Shown here in pieces: positions 25,693 to 34,626 of a stretch of DNA of 64,000 nucleotides. How positions within the stretch are numbered: the first letter of the stretch is position 1; every line of letters starts with the position of its first letter. The notes under the pieces are model-generated. The model saw nothing but the letters and a program-made list of their open reading frames with translations. It was not told where the DNA came from and made no database searches. The position numbers were made by a program, and so were the translations under genes. Source of the stretch: Cyanosarcina radialis HA8281-LM2 (GTDB lineage: Bacteria; Cyanobacteriota; Cyanobacteriia; Cyanobacteriales; CCAP-1448); the NCBI GenBank assembly GCA_019359615.1, contig JAHHHA010000016.1:62001-126000 (forward strand), written 5' to 3'.

Positions 25693-26919
25693 CTATTGCA
25701 CTTGATGATTCGTCCGCCAGCACTGTTGGGCAATCGCCCAATCTTCTTGAGTGTGAATTACTAGTATCCGCACTTTGGAGTCTGGTGCGGCGATGTCTCG
25801 ATCTACCGGACGATCTTGGTTTTTTTCAGGCTCTAGCTTCAGCCCTATAAAATCAAAGTTTTGGCAAGCTAGGGCACGAACTAGGGCAGAATTTTCGCCG
25901 ATGCCAGCAGTAAAAACTAGGGCATCAAGTCCGCCTAAGCTGGCCAGCATCGCACCTATACTCGATCGCAACCGATGGATAAAGATATCTAAGGCCAGTT
26001 GGGCTTGGGCGTTTCCAGTTTCGATGGCAGTCGCAATCTGCCGCAAATCGGCTGCCACTCCAGATATGCCTTTTAAACCAGATTCTTGATTGAGTTCTCG
26101 ATCTAAGCGATCGACACTATAGCCTTCTTGCCGCATTAGATGAATTAAAATTCCCGGATCGACAGCCCCAGAACGAGTACCCATCATTAGGCCATCTAGG
26201 GGGGTAAAACCCATGGTGGTATCGATGCTTTCTCCGCCAGAGACGGCCGAGAGAGAACAGCCATTGCCCAAGTGACACACTATTAATCGCAGATCTTGTA
26301 AGTCGCGATTTAACAGTTGAGCCGCTCTTCGAGCGCAATATTGATGGCTGATGCCGTGAAATCCATAGCGGCGAATGCCCCTCTCTACCCATCGATAAGG
26401 GCCGGGATAAATGGCAGCGGCATCGGGCAGGGAACTGTGGAAGGCGGTGTCAAACACGGCAATTTGAGGCAGATTGGGGCCGAAAATCCGATCGATCGCC
26501 TCTATCCCTTCTAAGTTGGCGCGGTTGTGGACGGGAGCCAATTGCGTCAGCCGATCGATCGCAGCCTTGACATCAGCAGTTATTCTGACGCTGTGGCGGT
26601 AATCTTGCCCGCCGTGGACTACTCGATGTCCTACTACATCTACTTCTGAAGGGTTATCGATCGCTTTGGTTTTACCCTCCCACAAAGTATCGAGCATCCG
26701 GGCGATCGCTTCTGCGCGATCCTGAGTAGGAATTTCTAGGTTTAAAGTCTCCCCTTTAGCAGTTTTCACCTCGATCTCTGCTATGCCCTGATGGTGAGTC
26801 CAGTCTACAGTAGCCTCCCAGAGAGGAGTTGGCGGGCGATCGGGCGGTCTTGGTTCTGAGATCTCGTAGAGACAGCTTTTCTGGCTGCTCGATCCGGCAT
26901 TTAGCACCAAAATTTTCAT
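25693..26919 (-). CDS. ackA: acetate kinase
   Basis: This 408-residue enzyme interconverts acetyl phosphate plus ADP with acetate plus ATP. Signatures are LVLNAGSSSQKSCLYEI at the N-terminus, VVGHRVVHGG, DTAFHSSLP, RRYGFHGISHQY, HLGNGCSL and FTAGIGENS. All AckA motifs are present and the length is standard. The start is the ATG at 26919; a TTG directly before it is also in frame. No phosphotransacetylase gene is adjacent. Confidence 0.96.
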   Translation of the reverse strand: MKILVLNAGSSSQKSCLYEISEPRPPDRPPTPLWEATVDWTHHQGIAEIEVKTAKGETLNLEIPTQDRAEAIARMLDTLWEGKTKAIDNPSEVDVVGHRVVHGGQDYRHSVRITADVKAAIDRLTQLAPVHNRANLEGIEAIDRIFGPNLPQIAVFDTAFHSSLPDAAAIYPGPYRWVERGIRRYGFHGISHQYCARRAAQLLNRDLQDLRLIVCHLGNGCSLSAVSGGESIDTTMGFTPLDGLMMGTRSGAVDPGILIHLMRQEGYSVDRLDRELNQESGLKGISGVAADLRQIATAIETGNAQAQLALDIFIHRLRSSIGAMLASLGGLDALVFTAGIGENSALVRALACQNFDFIGLKLEPEKNQDRPVDRDIAAPDSKVRILVIHTQEDWAIAQQCWRTNHQVQ

Positions 26920-26971
26920 CAACTAACCCAACTCTAATGCACGAATTTAGCTATGTCGTTCCAAATATATA

Positions 26972-26999
26972 GTAGGGGCGTAAAGCTTTGCGCCCCTAC
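26972..26999. repeat. GTAGGGGCG...CGCCCCTAC hairpin repeat
   Basis: Nine-bp arms surround TAAAGCTTTG. A near copy is at 33311-33338 and a broken one near 62545-62645. Confidence 0.75.
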
Positions 27000-27147
27000 C
27001 GGGGTATATCATCTCTCGATTCGTCTAAGTCCTGTAAATGCCACTGCTATAAATGCGTTGGCGACAGCCTGTGCGATAGCACGCATCGCACTTTCGCCAT
27101 TCCTCCCCTATTCGCGGCACAATGGAATGTGGAGTAAATATGCTTAT

Positions 27148-27179
27148 CCCAATTCGCAATTCGCAATTCGCAATTCGCC
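27148..27179. repeat. short tandem heptamers (CAATTCG)
   Basis: Tandem CAATTCG units end directly at the ATG of the FAD hydroxylase gene. The same heptamer array occurs at 13345, 29410, 29930 and 33820. Confidence 0.8.
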
Positions 27180-28421
27180 ATGAGAACATCTCAATCTAGT
27201 CAAGTTTTACCCTGCTCGCGCACCGTCGATTATGACCTAGCTATTGTTGGGGGGGGAATTGTGGGGTTAACCCTAGCTGCGGCTTTAAAAGATTCTGGGT
27301 TGAGAGTGGCGTTAATTGAGGCCAAAAAGCGATCGCTGGCTGTCAGTCAAGGACGAGCGTATGTAATCTCTTTGATGTCCGGTCAAATTTTGTCGCAAAT
27401 TGGCGTTTGGCAGCGGATATTGACTCAAATATCGACGTTTTCCCAAATTCACCTTTCTGATGCCGACGATCCCGGTGTTGTCAAATTCCATCCCCAAGAT
27501 TTAGGCAGAGATGGACTCGGTTATGCTGCCGAACATCGAGTTTTGTTAGAAGCTTTACAAGAGGAATTACAAGCTTGCCCTCACGTTTCGTGGTTGTGTC
27601 CGGTAGAAGTGGTCAGTACCCAATATGAAGCGGATGCGGTGGAAATCGAGTTGAATCGAGGCGGAGAAAAATCTGTAATTCGCACTCGCTTGTTGGTAGG
27701 AGCAGATGGGTCCAAATCGCATATCCGCCAAGCCGCTGGAATTCGCACTTACGGCTGGCCTTACTGGCAATCGTGTGTAGTGGCAACCATTAAACCCGAA
27801 CTGTCCCATCAAAATATTGCTTACGAACGCTTTTGGCCCACCGGCCCGATGGGGATTTTGCCCTTACCCGGCAACCGCTGTCAGGTTGTCTGGACTGCTC
27901 CTCATGCCAAGGCGAAAGAGATGAAAGAGTGGGACGAGGAGCGATTTTTAACTGAATTAGAATTCCATACAGGCGGTAAGTTAGGACGTTTATCTTTGTT
28001 GGGCGATCGCATTTTGTTTCCGGTACAACTGATGCAAAGCGATCGCTACGTCTTACCCCGCCTGGCCCTAATTGGCGATGCTGCCCATTGTTGCCATCCA
28101 GTGGGCGGACAAGGAATGAATCTGGGTATTCGAGATGCTGCGGCTTTAGCTAGAGTTTTGCAATCTGCCTGCCAACAAGGTGAAGATATTGGCGATATTA
28201 AAGTTTTGCAGCGCTACGAACGCTGGCGCAAACCAGAAAATCTGATGATTTTGGGTTTTACTGATTTTCTCGATCGAATATTTTCTAATAATTGGTTGCC
28301 AATAGTGGGGATGCGTCGTTTAGGTTTATGGATGTTGCGACGAATTCCCCATGTCAAAATTTATGCTTTGCAGCTAATGACTGGACTGCGGGGTCGTCCT
28401 CCTGAGTTAGCCCAACAATAG
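27180..28421 (+). CDS. FAD-dependent hydroxylase, UbiH/Coq6-like
   Basis: This 413-residue class A flavoprotein monooxygenase has the FAD Rossmann motif AIVGGGIVGLTLAAAL (residues 21-36), the GADGSKSHIR motif with NAD(P)H/FAD contacts near residue 175, and the ALIGDAAHCCHPVGGQGMN motif near 300. UbiH-like members hydroxylate quinone-ring precursors; cyanobacterial versions are annotated by similarity only and do not make ubiquinone. No quinone-pathway gene is adjacent. The upstream sequence is tandem repeat, so a standard ribosome binding site is not evident. Confidence 0.88.
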   Translation: MRTSQSSQVLPCSRTVDYDLAIVGGGIVGLTLAAALKDSGLRVALIEAKKRSLAVSQGRAYVISLMSGQILSQIGVWQRILTQISTFSQIHLSDADDPGVVKFHPQDLGRDGLGYAAEHRVLLEALQEELQACPHVSWLCPVEVVSTQYEADAVEIELNRGGEKSVIRTRLLVGADGSKSHIRQAAGIRTYGWPYWQSCVVATIKPELSHQNIAYERFWPTGPMGILPLPGNRCQVVWTAPHAKAKEMKEWDEERFLTELEFHTGGKLGRLSLLGDRILFPVQLMQSDRYVLPRLALIGDAAHCCHPVGGQGMNLGIRDAAALARVLQSACQQGEDIGDIKVLQRYERWRKPENLMILGFTDFLDRIFSNNWLPIVGMRRLGLWMLRRIPHVKIYALQLMTGLRGRPPELAQQ

Positions 28422-28524
28422 ACCTCTAGCGAATATCTATATTTTGGATTCATAACGCAGATAAACGCGGATAAACGCAGATGTTTCGATCGGCGATCGA
28501 CAGTCAACTCAGGAGTACAGAGTG

Positions 28525-29382
28525 TTAGCTACGGTCTGTTGTAGATCGTGAGTCATTACTAGCTTCTTGAGCAAATATATCGGTTTGCGGGAACACTTCG
28601 GTTTCGATGAGATTTGCTTCTGAGCGATCGCTGCTAGCCAAACCTGCGGCTAAATTCTTAGCTGCTTCCATGAATTCCGACGGAATCATGACAATTGTAG
28701 TCGTGTTATTTTCGGCTCCAATTTCAGTGAGCATTTGCATTCGTCGCAATTCCAACGCGGCTGGAGTCGCAGCAATAATTCGGGAAGCTTCTGCGAGTTT
28801 CATCGATGCTTCTTGTTCTGCCGCAGCTTTAATGAAGCGGGCGCGTTTTTCTCTAACTGCTTCGGCTTCTTTAGCCATGGCTCTTTGCATACTGGGGGGA
28901 ATTTCTACATCTTTCATTTCGACTCGTTCGATCGCAATTCCCCAAGGTTCGGTGATTTCATCAACAATGTCTTGAACTTTATTGTTAATTTTATCGCGGT
29001 TTTGTAAAACATCATCTAAGATGTTTTGACCGACTACATTCCGCAAGGTTGTCATGGCAGCTTGATAAACTGCCATTTGGTAATTCTCCACCTTAGTAAT
29101 TGCTTTCATAGCATCGAGAATGCGGTAGTACAGTACCGCATTAACTCGAATCGTGACGCTATCGGCAGTAACGGTTTCTTGCGGTTCGATATTTACCGTT
29201 TTGGTGCGGATATCTACCTGCATCTTTTGATCTACCAGCGGAATAATCCAGTACATCCCCGGTCCTCTCACCCCCTTGCTTCTCCCAAGGCGGAAGATAG
29301 CACCTCGCTGGTATTCGCGATCGATCTTCAGACCGGAAAATAAGATCCCCAGGATAACGATCGTAGGAATAATAATATCCAT
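28525..29382 (-). CDS. slipin (SPFH/Band 7) membrane protein
   Basis: This 285-residue protein has one N-terminal membrane segment (IIIPTIVILGILFSGL) and a Band 7 domain with RGAIFRLGRSKGVRGPGMYWIIPLVD and TADSVTIRVNAVLYYRI, typical of the slipin branch of the stomatin family. A helical region (REKRARFIKAAAEQEASMKLAEA) follows. Such proteins oligomerise into ring scaffolds on membranes. Slipins are often next to an NfeD gene, but none is here. The C-terminal 30 residues are acidic and variable. Confidence 0.92.
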   Translation of the reverse strand: MDIIIPTIVILGILFSGLKIDREYQRGAIFRLGRSKGVRGPGMYWIIPLVDQKMQVDIRTKTVNIEPQETVTADSVTIRVNAVLYYRILDAMKAITKVENYQMAVYQAAMTTLRNVVGQNILDDVLQNRDKINNKVQDIVDEITEPWGIAIERVEMKDVEIPPSMQRAMAKEAEAVREKRARFIKAAAEQEASMKLAEASRIIAATPAALELRRMQMLTEIGAENNTTTIVMIPSEFMEAAKNLAAGLASSDRSEANLIETEVFPQTDIFAQEASNDSRSTTDRS

Positions 29383-29407
29383 TTTGGCTCTAGCCTCATG
29401 CAGATAA

Positions 29408-29455
29408 ATCTATTTTAGCAATTCACAATTCGCAATTTACAATTCGCAATTTAAA
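29408..29455. repeat. short tandem heptamers (CAATTCG/AATTCACAATT)
   Basis: AATTCACAATTCGCAATTTA-type units lie between the slipin gene and the four-helix-bundle gene. Confidence 0.75.
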
Positions 29456-29543
29456 GAATCTTAGCAAAAATATAGCTTGTCTTCACAAACTGTTGTATTC
29501 ATAAAAAAATCACATATAATAAAATAAATTATTGACAATAAAA

Positions 29544-29918
29544 ATGGAATATTCTCATCCAGATATTTGCCGTCGTACTTATGAATTTGCTATTAGAATT
29601 GTAAAGTTATGTACCTTTCTAGACGGACAACCTGGAGTTGCAAGAACTTTATCCAAGCAAATATTGAGATCGGGCACTTCAATTGGGGCGAATATCCGAG
29701 AAGCTCAATCGGCAGAATCCGATCGAGATTTCATTCATAAACTTGAAATTGCACTTAAAGAAGCAAGAGAGACTGAATACTGGTTAGAACTATTAGTCTC
29801 CACAGGCATTGTTACTCCCAATCGATTAAATAATTTAGTCAATGAGTGCAAACAACTGTGCAGAATTCTCATTTCTACCACCAAAAAACTTAAAGAAAAA
29901 CGAAAAATCGCTCGTTAA
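29544..29918 (+). CDS. four helix bundle protein (S23/IVP family)
   Basis: This 124-residue, all-helical protein matches the family first found in 23S rRNA intervening sequences. Its signatures are RRTYEFAIRIVKLC, the LSKQILRSGTSIGANIREAQSA block (described by its parts ILRSGTSIGAN and IREAQSA) and a KLEIALKEARETEYWLELL helix. The fold forms pentamers in solved family members, and function is unknown. The ATG at 29544 is used; a TTG at 29532 is the only upstream alternative. Heptamer repeats flank the gene on both sides, and it has an AT-rich upstream region, which suggests a mobile cassette. Confidence 0.85.
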   Translation: MEYSHPDICRRTYEFAIRIVKLCTFLDGQPGVARTLSKQILRSGTSIGANIREAQSAESDRDFIHKLEIALKEARETEYWLELLVSTGIVTPNRLNNLVNECKQLCRILISTTKKLKEKRKIAR

Positions 29919-29921
29919 TCC

Positions 29922-30046
29922 TCAACTGCGAATTGCGAATTGCGAATTGAAAATTGCTTGTTAGTCCTCAACTGCGAATTGCGAATTGCGAATTGAAAAT
30001 TGCTTGTTAGTCTTCAACTGCGAATTGCGAATTGCGAATTGGCAAT
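29922..30046. repeat. 45-bp direct repeats built of GCGAATT heptamers
   Basis: A 45-bp unit starting TCCTCAACTGCGAATTGCGA occurs at 29922-29966 and 29967-30011 and partly again to 30046. There are no unique spacers. The third copy encodes the last residues ([11 protein letters not shown]) of the ABC transporter. Confidence 0.85.
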
Positions 30047-31833
30047 TTTATCCCCGACTGAACTTGCCATAAGCTAGCATAAATTCCTACCTGTTCTAGT
30101 AATTCTTCATGTCGTCCACTTTCTACTAATTTGCCCCGTTCCATAACGTAGATTCGATCGGCATTGCGAATAGTAGAAAGGCGATGGGCGATCGCAATCG
30201 TGGTTCGATCTACAGTAATTCGTTCTAGCGATCGCTGAATGGCAGCTTCGGTTTCGTTATCAACGGCGGAAGTAGCTTCATCCAAAATCAGAATCGGTGG
30301 ATCTTTCAAAATCGCACGGGCGATCGCAATTCTTTGTCTTTGTCCGCCAGATAGCTTTTGCCCCCGTTCGCCGACAATGGTGTCATATCCGTAGGGTAAT
30401 TGCTGAATAAAATCGTCGGCTTCGGCAATTTTAGCAGCAGCAACTATATCTCGCTCGCTGGCTTCAAAGCTGCCGTAAGCAATATTTTCTGATACCGTGC
30501 CGTGAAATAAAAACACGTCCTGGCTGACTAAGCCGATGCAGCGGCGCAAGTCTTCTAACTTTAAATCTCGAATATCGATGCCATCTAAAGTAATCGTTCC
30601 GGTTTCAATTTCGTAAAGTCTGAGTAAAAGTTTTACTAACGTACTTTTACCAGAACCAGTAGAACCGACGATCGCGATCGTTTTTCCAGCGGGGATATGA
30701 AGAGATAACTTTTCAATTACTGGTTTGCGTCCTTGATAGGCAAAAGTAACATCGTGTAATTGCAATTCTCCCTTAACTGAAGACACGGGTAAGCTAATAT
30801 TTCCAGGATGAATTGCGATCGGAGTATCTAATAAATTCATCACTCGGTTGGTTGAAGCCATCGCCCGTTGATATTGGTCGAAGGTTTCGCCTAATCTGGT
30901 TAAAGGCCACAACAACCGTTGAATTAGAAATATCAACATACTGTAAGTTCCAGCCGTCATTCTGCCCGCTACAGCTTCAGTGCCGCCATAAAATAGTAAG
31001 GCGGTAAACCCGGCTAAGATAATCATCCGAATTAAGGGCACAAAAGCAGCAGATAGAGCGATCGCTCTTCGATTGCTTTGCCGATAAGCTTCGCTTTCTT
31101 CTGCTACTCGTGCGGTTTCATAAGCTTCGGCGGTAAAACTTTTAATGGTAGTAATTCCAGTCAGATTGTTAGTCAACCTAGAGTTAAGCAAACTCACTTT
31201 TTCTCTAACATCGGCATAGCGAGGAGCCAGGCGGCGTTGAAAAGCTACAGAACCCCAAAGAATAAAAGGCATCGGTAACATGGCCATCCACGCGACGCTG
31301 GGAGCCATGATGAAGAAAATTCCCCCAATGACGACTACAGTGGTAACTACTTGAATTACTTCATTGGCACCAATATCGAGAAATCGCTCTAATTGATTGA
31401 TATCGTCGCTCAGGATCGACATCAAACTGCCCGTACTGCTTTCTTCAAAATAAGCTAGTTCTAAATTTTGCAAATGTTGATAAGCATCTAACCGCAATTG
31501 GTGTTCGATCGCCTGCGAGAGATTGCGCCACAACTTGGCATAAGCATACTCAAAAGCCGATTCTAATATCCAAATAATTACTGTTAACGCAGAAAGAATA
31601 AAAAATTGTCCAAAAGTATCTTTAATTCCCAATTGAGCGATTAAAGAATTTTGTTGGTTCACCACTACATCGACGGCAATACCGATTAAAACTGGTGGTG
31701 CTAGATCGAAGATTTTATTGAGAATAGAACAAGCGATCGCTAACCAAATCTGTCGGCGATAATTACGCCCATAATGCAACAAACGCTGTAGCGGATATCT
31801 AGCGTGCGGATGTTTTTGGTTGTTGCTAGCCAT
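30007..31833 (-). CDS. ABC exporter, permease-ATPase fusion
   Basis: This 608-residue MsbA/MDR-type half transporter has six membrane helices (about residues 30-320) and an ATPase domain with Walker [24 protein letters not shown] signature and Walker [13 protein letters not shown], plus the switch HRLST. The substrate is unknown; lipid or peptide export is usual. The start is taken at the ATG 31833 (MASNNQ); the open frame upstream to 31926 crosses a palindromic repeat. The last dozen residues come from the heptamer repeat, so the natural C-terminus was probably replaced or extended by it. Confidence 0.9.
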   Translation of the reverse strand: MASNNQKHPHARYPLQRLLHYGRNYRRQIWLAIACSILNKIFDLAPPVLIGIAVDVVVNQQNSLIAQLGIKDTFGQFFILSALTVIIWILESAFEYAYAKLWRNLSQAIEHQLRLDAYQHLQNLELAYFEESSTGSLMSILSDDINQLERFLDIGANEVIQVVTTVVVIGGIFFIMAPSVAWMAMLPMPFILWGSVAFQRRLAPRYADVREKVSLLNSRLTNNLTGITTIKSFTAEAYETARVAEESEAYRQSNRRAIALSAAFVPLIRMIILAGFTALLFYGGTEAVAGRMTAGTYSMLIFLIQRLLWPLTRLGETFDQYQRAMASTNRVMNLLDTPIAIHPGNISLPVSSVKGELQLHDVTFAYQGRKPVIEKLSLHIPAGKTIAIVGSTGSGKSTLVKLLLRLYEIETGTITLDGIDIRDLKLEDLRRCIGLVSQDVFLFHGTVSENIAYGSFEASERDIVAAAKIAEADDFIQQLPYGYDTIVGERGQKLSGGQRQRIAIARAILKDPPILILDEATSAVDNETEAAIQRSLERITVDRTTIAIAHRLSTIRNADRIYVMERGKLVESGRHEELLEQVGIYASLWQVQSGIKLPIRNSQFAVED

Positions 31834-31853
31834 GAAGAAATGTGTTCGGAGTT

Positions 31854-31882
31854 GTAGAGAGGCGAGATCTCGCGTCTTGCCA
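31854..31882. repeat. GAGATCTCGC palindromic repeat, copy 3
   Basis: TGTAGAGAGGCGAGATCTCG followed by CGTCTTGCC; the right arm is degraded compared with 7941-7968. It lies just upstream of the ABC exporter start. Confidence 0.6.
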
Positions 31883-32033
31883 GGAGTTGGGCAAGTATTC
31901 AATTCTAACGAACCACAAAGGCACAAAGAGATCTAAAGAGGCGATCGATTAGGTGCAAAATGCTGTTTGGCTATTCTCATGCCCGTTCGGACGTTCGGCG
32001 AAGCCTCAGTCGAGCCGCTGAGCTTGTCGAAGC

Positions 32034-33200
32034 CTATGCCCCTGTTTGGCAAAACTTTTGAATCGTTGCCACCAAGCGATCGATCTCTTCTTCGAGGGTG
32101 AAATAGTGAACGCACGCACGCACGCAATTTGGATCTAACATAATGCGGAGAAAGTAGCCTTCGGTTTCTAAAAACTGTACTAGCTTCAGGTGAGATCGAC
32201 CATCGAGTTGGAAAGAAACCAAACTAGATTCTGGTGGTGAGGTTCGCAAGCAAGTAATCTCTGGAATTGCAATTAAACTTTGCCAAAGGTACTTACTGAG
32301 GTCTAGAAGGCACTGGTAACGCTTTTGAGAATCTCCCCATTGTTGGTGCAGAGCGATCGCAGCCCTCAATCCAGGATAAAGCGGCCTGGCTGATGTTGAC
32401 ACTTCAAACCGCCGAGCGTCGGGTTGCCAGCCTACAGGTTGATTGGATTTATTTACCAGAATGCTGCGCCAACCGATAAAGGTAGGATGTAACTCACTTA
32501 AAACTTCCGGTCTGACGTACAAACCGCCAACTCCTTCCGGTCCGCACCACCATTTATGCCCGGTAAAAGCATAAAAGTCTGCCCCTAATTCGCTTAAATT
32601 TACTGGTAGCAATCCCACCGATTGAGCGCCATCGACCAAAATTCTTACAGGTTGGGCAGTGTTAGCCTGACGGCAAGCTGCCACAATTTCTGCCAAGGGT
32701 AAGACTTGCCCGGTATTCCAGAAAACATGGCTGACGACTAACAAGCGAGTACGAGGTTGCAAGTATTGAGTGACGACTGCGACTGGATCGCCCGCATTTA
32801 AAGTTGCCATCAACGGACAGACATCGACCTCAATGCCAAATCGCCGCTGGAGTTCTTGCACGGTAGCGACAATCCCTTGATGTTCGCAATCAGACATTAA
32901 CAAGCGATCGCCCGATCGCCAATCAATTCCCCACAGAGCAATATTGCAGCCGATGGTGACATCTTCTGTCAAAGCAATGGTAGCAGGTGTAGTCCCCAGT
33001 TCGGCGGCCATTGCTTCCCTGGTGCGATCGGCTTCTTGAGTCGCCCAGTCGTTTACTTCCTGAGAAAACGGCCCAGCCTGTTGAATATATTCATAGGTTT
33101 GCTGGATTGCCTCCAATGCCACCTGGGGCAGCGGGCCTTGTCCCCCGTAATTGAAATAGGCTTTGTTAGTAAGGGCGGGAAATTGCGATCGATGGTGCAT
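32034..33200 (-). CDS. L-cysteine/cystine lyase C-DES, PLP-dependent
   Basis: This 388-residue class V aminotransferase-fold enzyme closely resembles C-DES of Synechocystis (slr2143): NKAYFNYGGQGPLPQ at the N-terminus, ALTEDVTIGCNIALWGIDW, SDCEHQGI, the VDGAQSVG aspartate and the PLP lysine in YAFTGHKWWCGPEGVGG. C-DES splits cystine to cysteine persulfide, pyruvate and ammonia, and can feed sulfur to iron-sulfur cluster assembly. The start is the ATG at 33200 (MHHRSQF). Upstream the frame is open only because it runs through GGGGAGAT octamers, read as SPSPHLPI repeats. Confidence 0.87.
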   Translation of the reverse strand: MHHRSQFPALTNKAYFNYGGQGPLPQVALEAIQQTYEYIQQAGPFSQEVNDWATQEADRTREAMAAELGTTPATIALTEDVTIGCNIALWGIDWRSGDRLLMSDCEHQGIVATVQELQRRFGIEVDVCPLMATLNAGDPVAVVTQYLQPRTRLLVVSHVFWNTGQVLPLAEIVAACRQANTAQPVRILVDGAQSVGLLPVNLSELGADFYAFTGHKWWCGPEGVGGLYVRPEVLSELHPTFIGWRSILVNKSNQPVGWQPDARRFEVSTSARPLYPGLRAAIALHQQWGDSQKRYQCLLDLSKYLWQSLIAIPEITCLRTSPPESSLVSFQLDGRSHLKLVQFLETEGYFLRIMLDPNCVRACVHYFTLEEEIDRLVATIQKFCQTGA

Positions 33201-33206
33201 CTGGAA

Positions 33207-33338
33207 GAATGGGGAGATGGGGAGATGGGGAGATGGGGAGATAGGGAGATGGGGAGATAGGGAGATGGGGAGATGGGGAGATGGGGAGATGGAAATTTCC
33301 CAACATTTCTGTACGGGCGCAATGCTTTGCGCCCCTAC
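33207..33338. repeat. GGGGAGAT octamer array and GTACGGGCG hairpin
   Basis: About ten GATGGGGA/GATAGGGA octamers (33212-33292) are followed by GTACGGGCGCAATGC and the arm GCGCCCCTAC (33311-33338). They fill the gap between the VOC gene end and the cystine lyase start. On the minus strand the octamers read without stop codons. Confidence 0.85.
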
Positions 33339-33349
33339 GACTGCCCTCC

Positions 33350-33772
33350 TCACTCAACACTTTCCACGGTTAAAGCGACTTCCTGCCCGTAAGACAATTC
33401 TAAAGTGTGTCCGTCAGGATCGCTGATAAAAGCCCAATAACCAATCGGATATCCCGAATCGCAAGGACCATCTCGCAAGATCCCCTCAGCTTTGGCTAAA
33501 TCGCACAACCGATCGACTTCAGCCTTACTGATACAACCTACACCCAAATGAGCGATCGGCGAGAGAATCGGTTCTACTTTGGGCTTTTGGATCAAAACGA
33601 TGACAAACGGGCGAGTCTTATCTGTAATCCAAGCAACCTCGGTAGATGTGGAGTTAGTTTTGTCAACGCGATGATGGACGACGCTCATCCCAGCATACTT
33701 CGAGTAGAACGCAATGCTGCGCTCTACATTACTTACAGGCAGGGCGATATGAGTTAGTCCGAGATCGGTCAT
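33350..33772 (-). CDS. VOC/glyoxalase-family protein
   Basis: This 140-residue protein has the paired beta-alpha-beta-beta-beta modules of the vicinal oxygen chelate fold: LTHIALPVSNVERSIAFYSK at the start with a metal-ligand-type His, IAHLGVGCISKAEVD in the middle and the end motif SDPDGHTLELSYG with its Glu. It may be a lyase or dioxygenase-like enzyme; the substrate is unknown. The start ATG is at 33772. The stop codon lies in a GTGTTGAGTGA repeat unit that supplies the last residues SVE, so the original end was slightly different. Confidence 0.83.
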   Translation of the reverse strand: MTDLGLTHIALPVSNVERSIAFYSKYAGMSVVHHRVDKTNSTSTEVAWITDKTRPFVIVLIQKPKVEPILSPIAHLGVGCISKAEVDRLCDLAKAEGILRDGPCDSGYPIGYWAFISDPDGHTLELSYGQEVALTVESVE

Positions 33773-33817
33773 CAGCAATTATGAATGATAAATGTAGCGT
33801 GCCAGAGGCATTTATTG

Positions 33818-33846
33818 CCAATTGCGAATTGTGAATTGCGAATTGG
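33818..33846. repeat. short tandem heptamers (GCGAATT)
   Basis: TTGCGAATTGTGAATTGCGA units, the same heptamer family as at 29930, lie between the two VOC genes. Confidence 0.75.
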
Positions 33847-33999
33847 TTTGCCTGTCTTCAGCTTGGCACAGAACGATATGCCCTCGCAATTGGCGAGCGC
33901 TAATTGAGTATTTATTCCTCGTTGACATCTCATAGTCGTTATGACTACACTTAAGAAACAGCAAACCAATCCAATCCAAGTCAAACAGGAACCCAAGCT

Positions 34000-34101
34000 A
34001 TGTCGTTACTTTTACGTTCTGACCACAGACAAATCGAACTAGCCGAACAACTTCGTCAAGCTAGAGAAAATTACTATTTAGAGCGTCGTTCTATTTGGTA
34101 G
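34000..34101 (+). CDS. possible small protein, 33 residues
   Basis: A 33-codon ORF starts at ATG 34000 with CAGGAA ten bases upstream and ends 15 nt before the next gene. The product begins MSLLLRSDHRQIELAEQ and is strongly amphipathic and basic-acidic (QLRQARENYYLERRS), with no membrane segment. It is probably co-transcribed with the VOC gene behind it. I do not recognise it; a conserved small protein or a leader peptide are both possible. Confidence 0.45.
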   Translation: MSLLLRSDHRQIELAEQLRQARENYYLERRSIW

Positions 34102-34116
34102 GTAATAGGAGAAAAA

Positions 34117-34512
34117 ATGAATCTTATTCGCTTTGAACATATCAATCTTTCCTGCCACGACCTCGATCGCACCCAGCAGTTTTATCAAACTATTTTTCCT
34201 GACTGGTACGTGCGGGTTGAAGGCATAAGCGACGGTACTCGCTGGATGCACTTAGGGAATAACCAATTTTATCTAGCGATGCAAGCTAATCCTGACCGAG
34301 AACGAGTACATAGAATTTACGAAGACATCGGCATTAACCACGTTGGTTTCGTCATCGATGATGGTGAAGCTATGAAATCTTGGTTAGACAAAAATGCGAT
34401 TGAATACTACACCATGACATCACCTGAAACCAAGCACCGAATTTACGTTACCGATCCCGATGGTAATGAAGTCGAATTAGTCGAGTACAATTCAAATTAC
34501 GCATTAAAGTAG
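34117..34512 (+). CDS. VOC/glyoxalase-family protein
   Basis: This 131-residue protein has the VOC fold: RFEHINLSCHDLDRTQQFYQ with metal-ligand-type His, a central GINHVGFVIDDGEAMKSWL and the final YVTDPDGNEVELVEY with Glu. This is the glyoxalase-I-like arrangement. AGGAGA lies seven bases before the ATG. It is divergent from the other VOC gene at 33350-33772 but the two are not close copies. The substrate is unknown. Confidence 0.87.
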   Translation: MNLIRFEHINLSCHDLDRTQQFYQTIFPDWYVRVEGISDGTRWMHLGNNQFYLAMQANPDRERVHRIYEDIGINHVGFVIDDGEAMKSWLDKNAIEYYTMTSPETKHRIYVTDPDGNEVELVEYNSNYALK

Positions 34513-34626
34513 GGGAATCTCTACTTTTCGGTATAAGACTGAGTTAGGCGATCGTGGCACACTAGTATATAGAGCTAGTAAAAACAGCATACTTTGCTCT
34601 TCTTTAGATATTTGAGTTTTAACTAG

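Noticed and set aside
29544-29918. Four-helix-bundle protein as an Avd partner of a diversity-generating retroelement
   Set aside because: No reverse transcriptase, template repeat or variable repeat is in the surrounding 20 kb. The protein matches the common S23/IVP family.
29922-30046. 45-bp direct repeats as a CRISPR array
   Set aside because: Copies are directly adjacent with no unique spacers and are built from heptamers found elsewhere. There are no cas genes.
33201-33353. N-terminal extension of the cystine lyase with SPSPHLPI repeats
   Set aside because: It is the octamer repeat read in a stop-free frame. C-DES homologues start near MHHRSQF.
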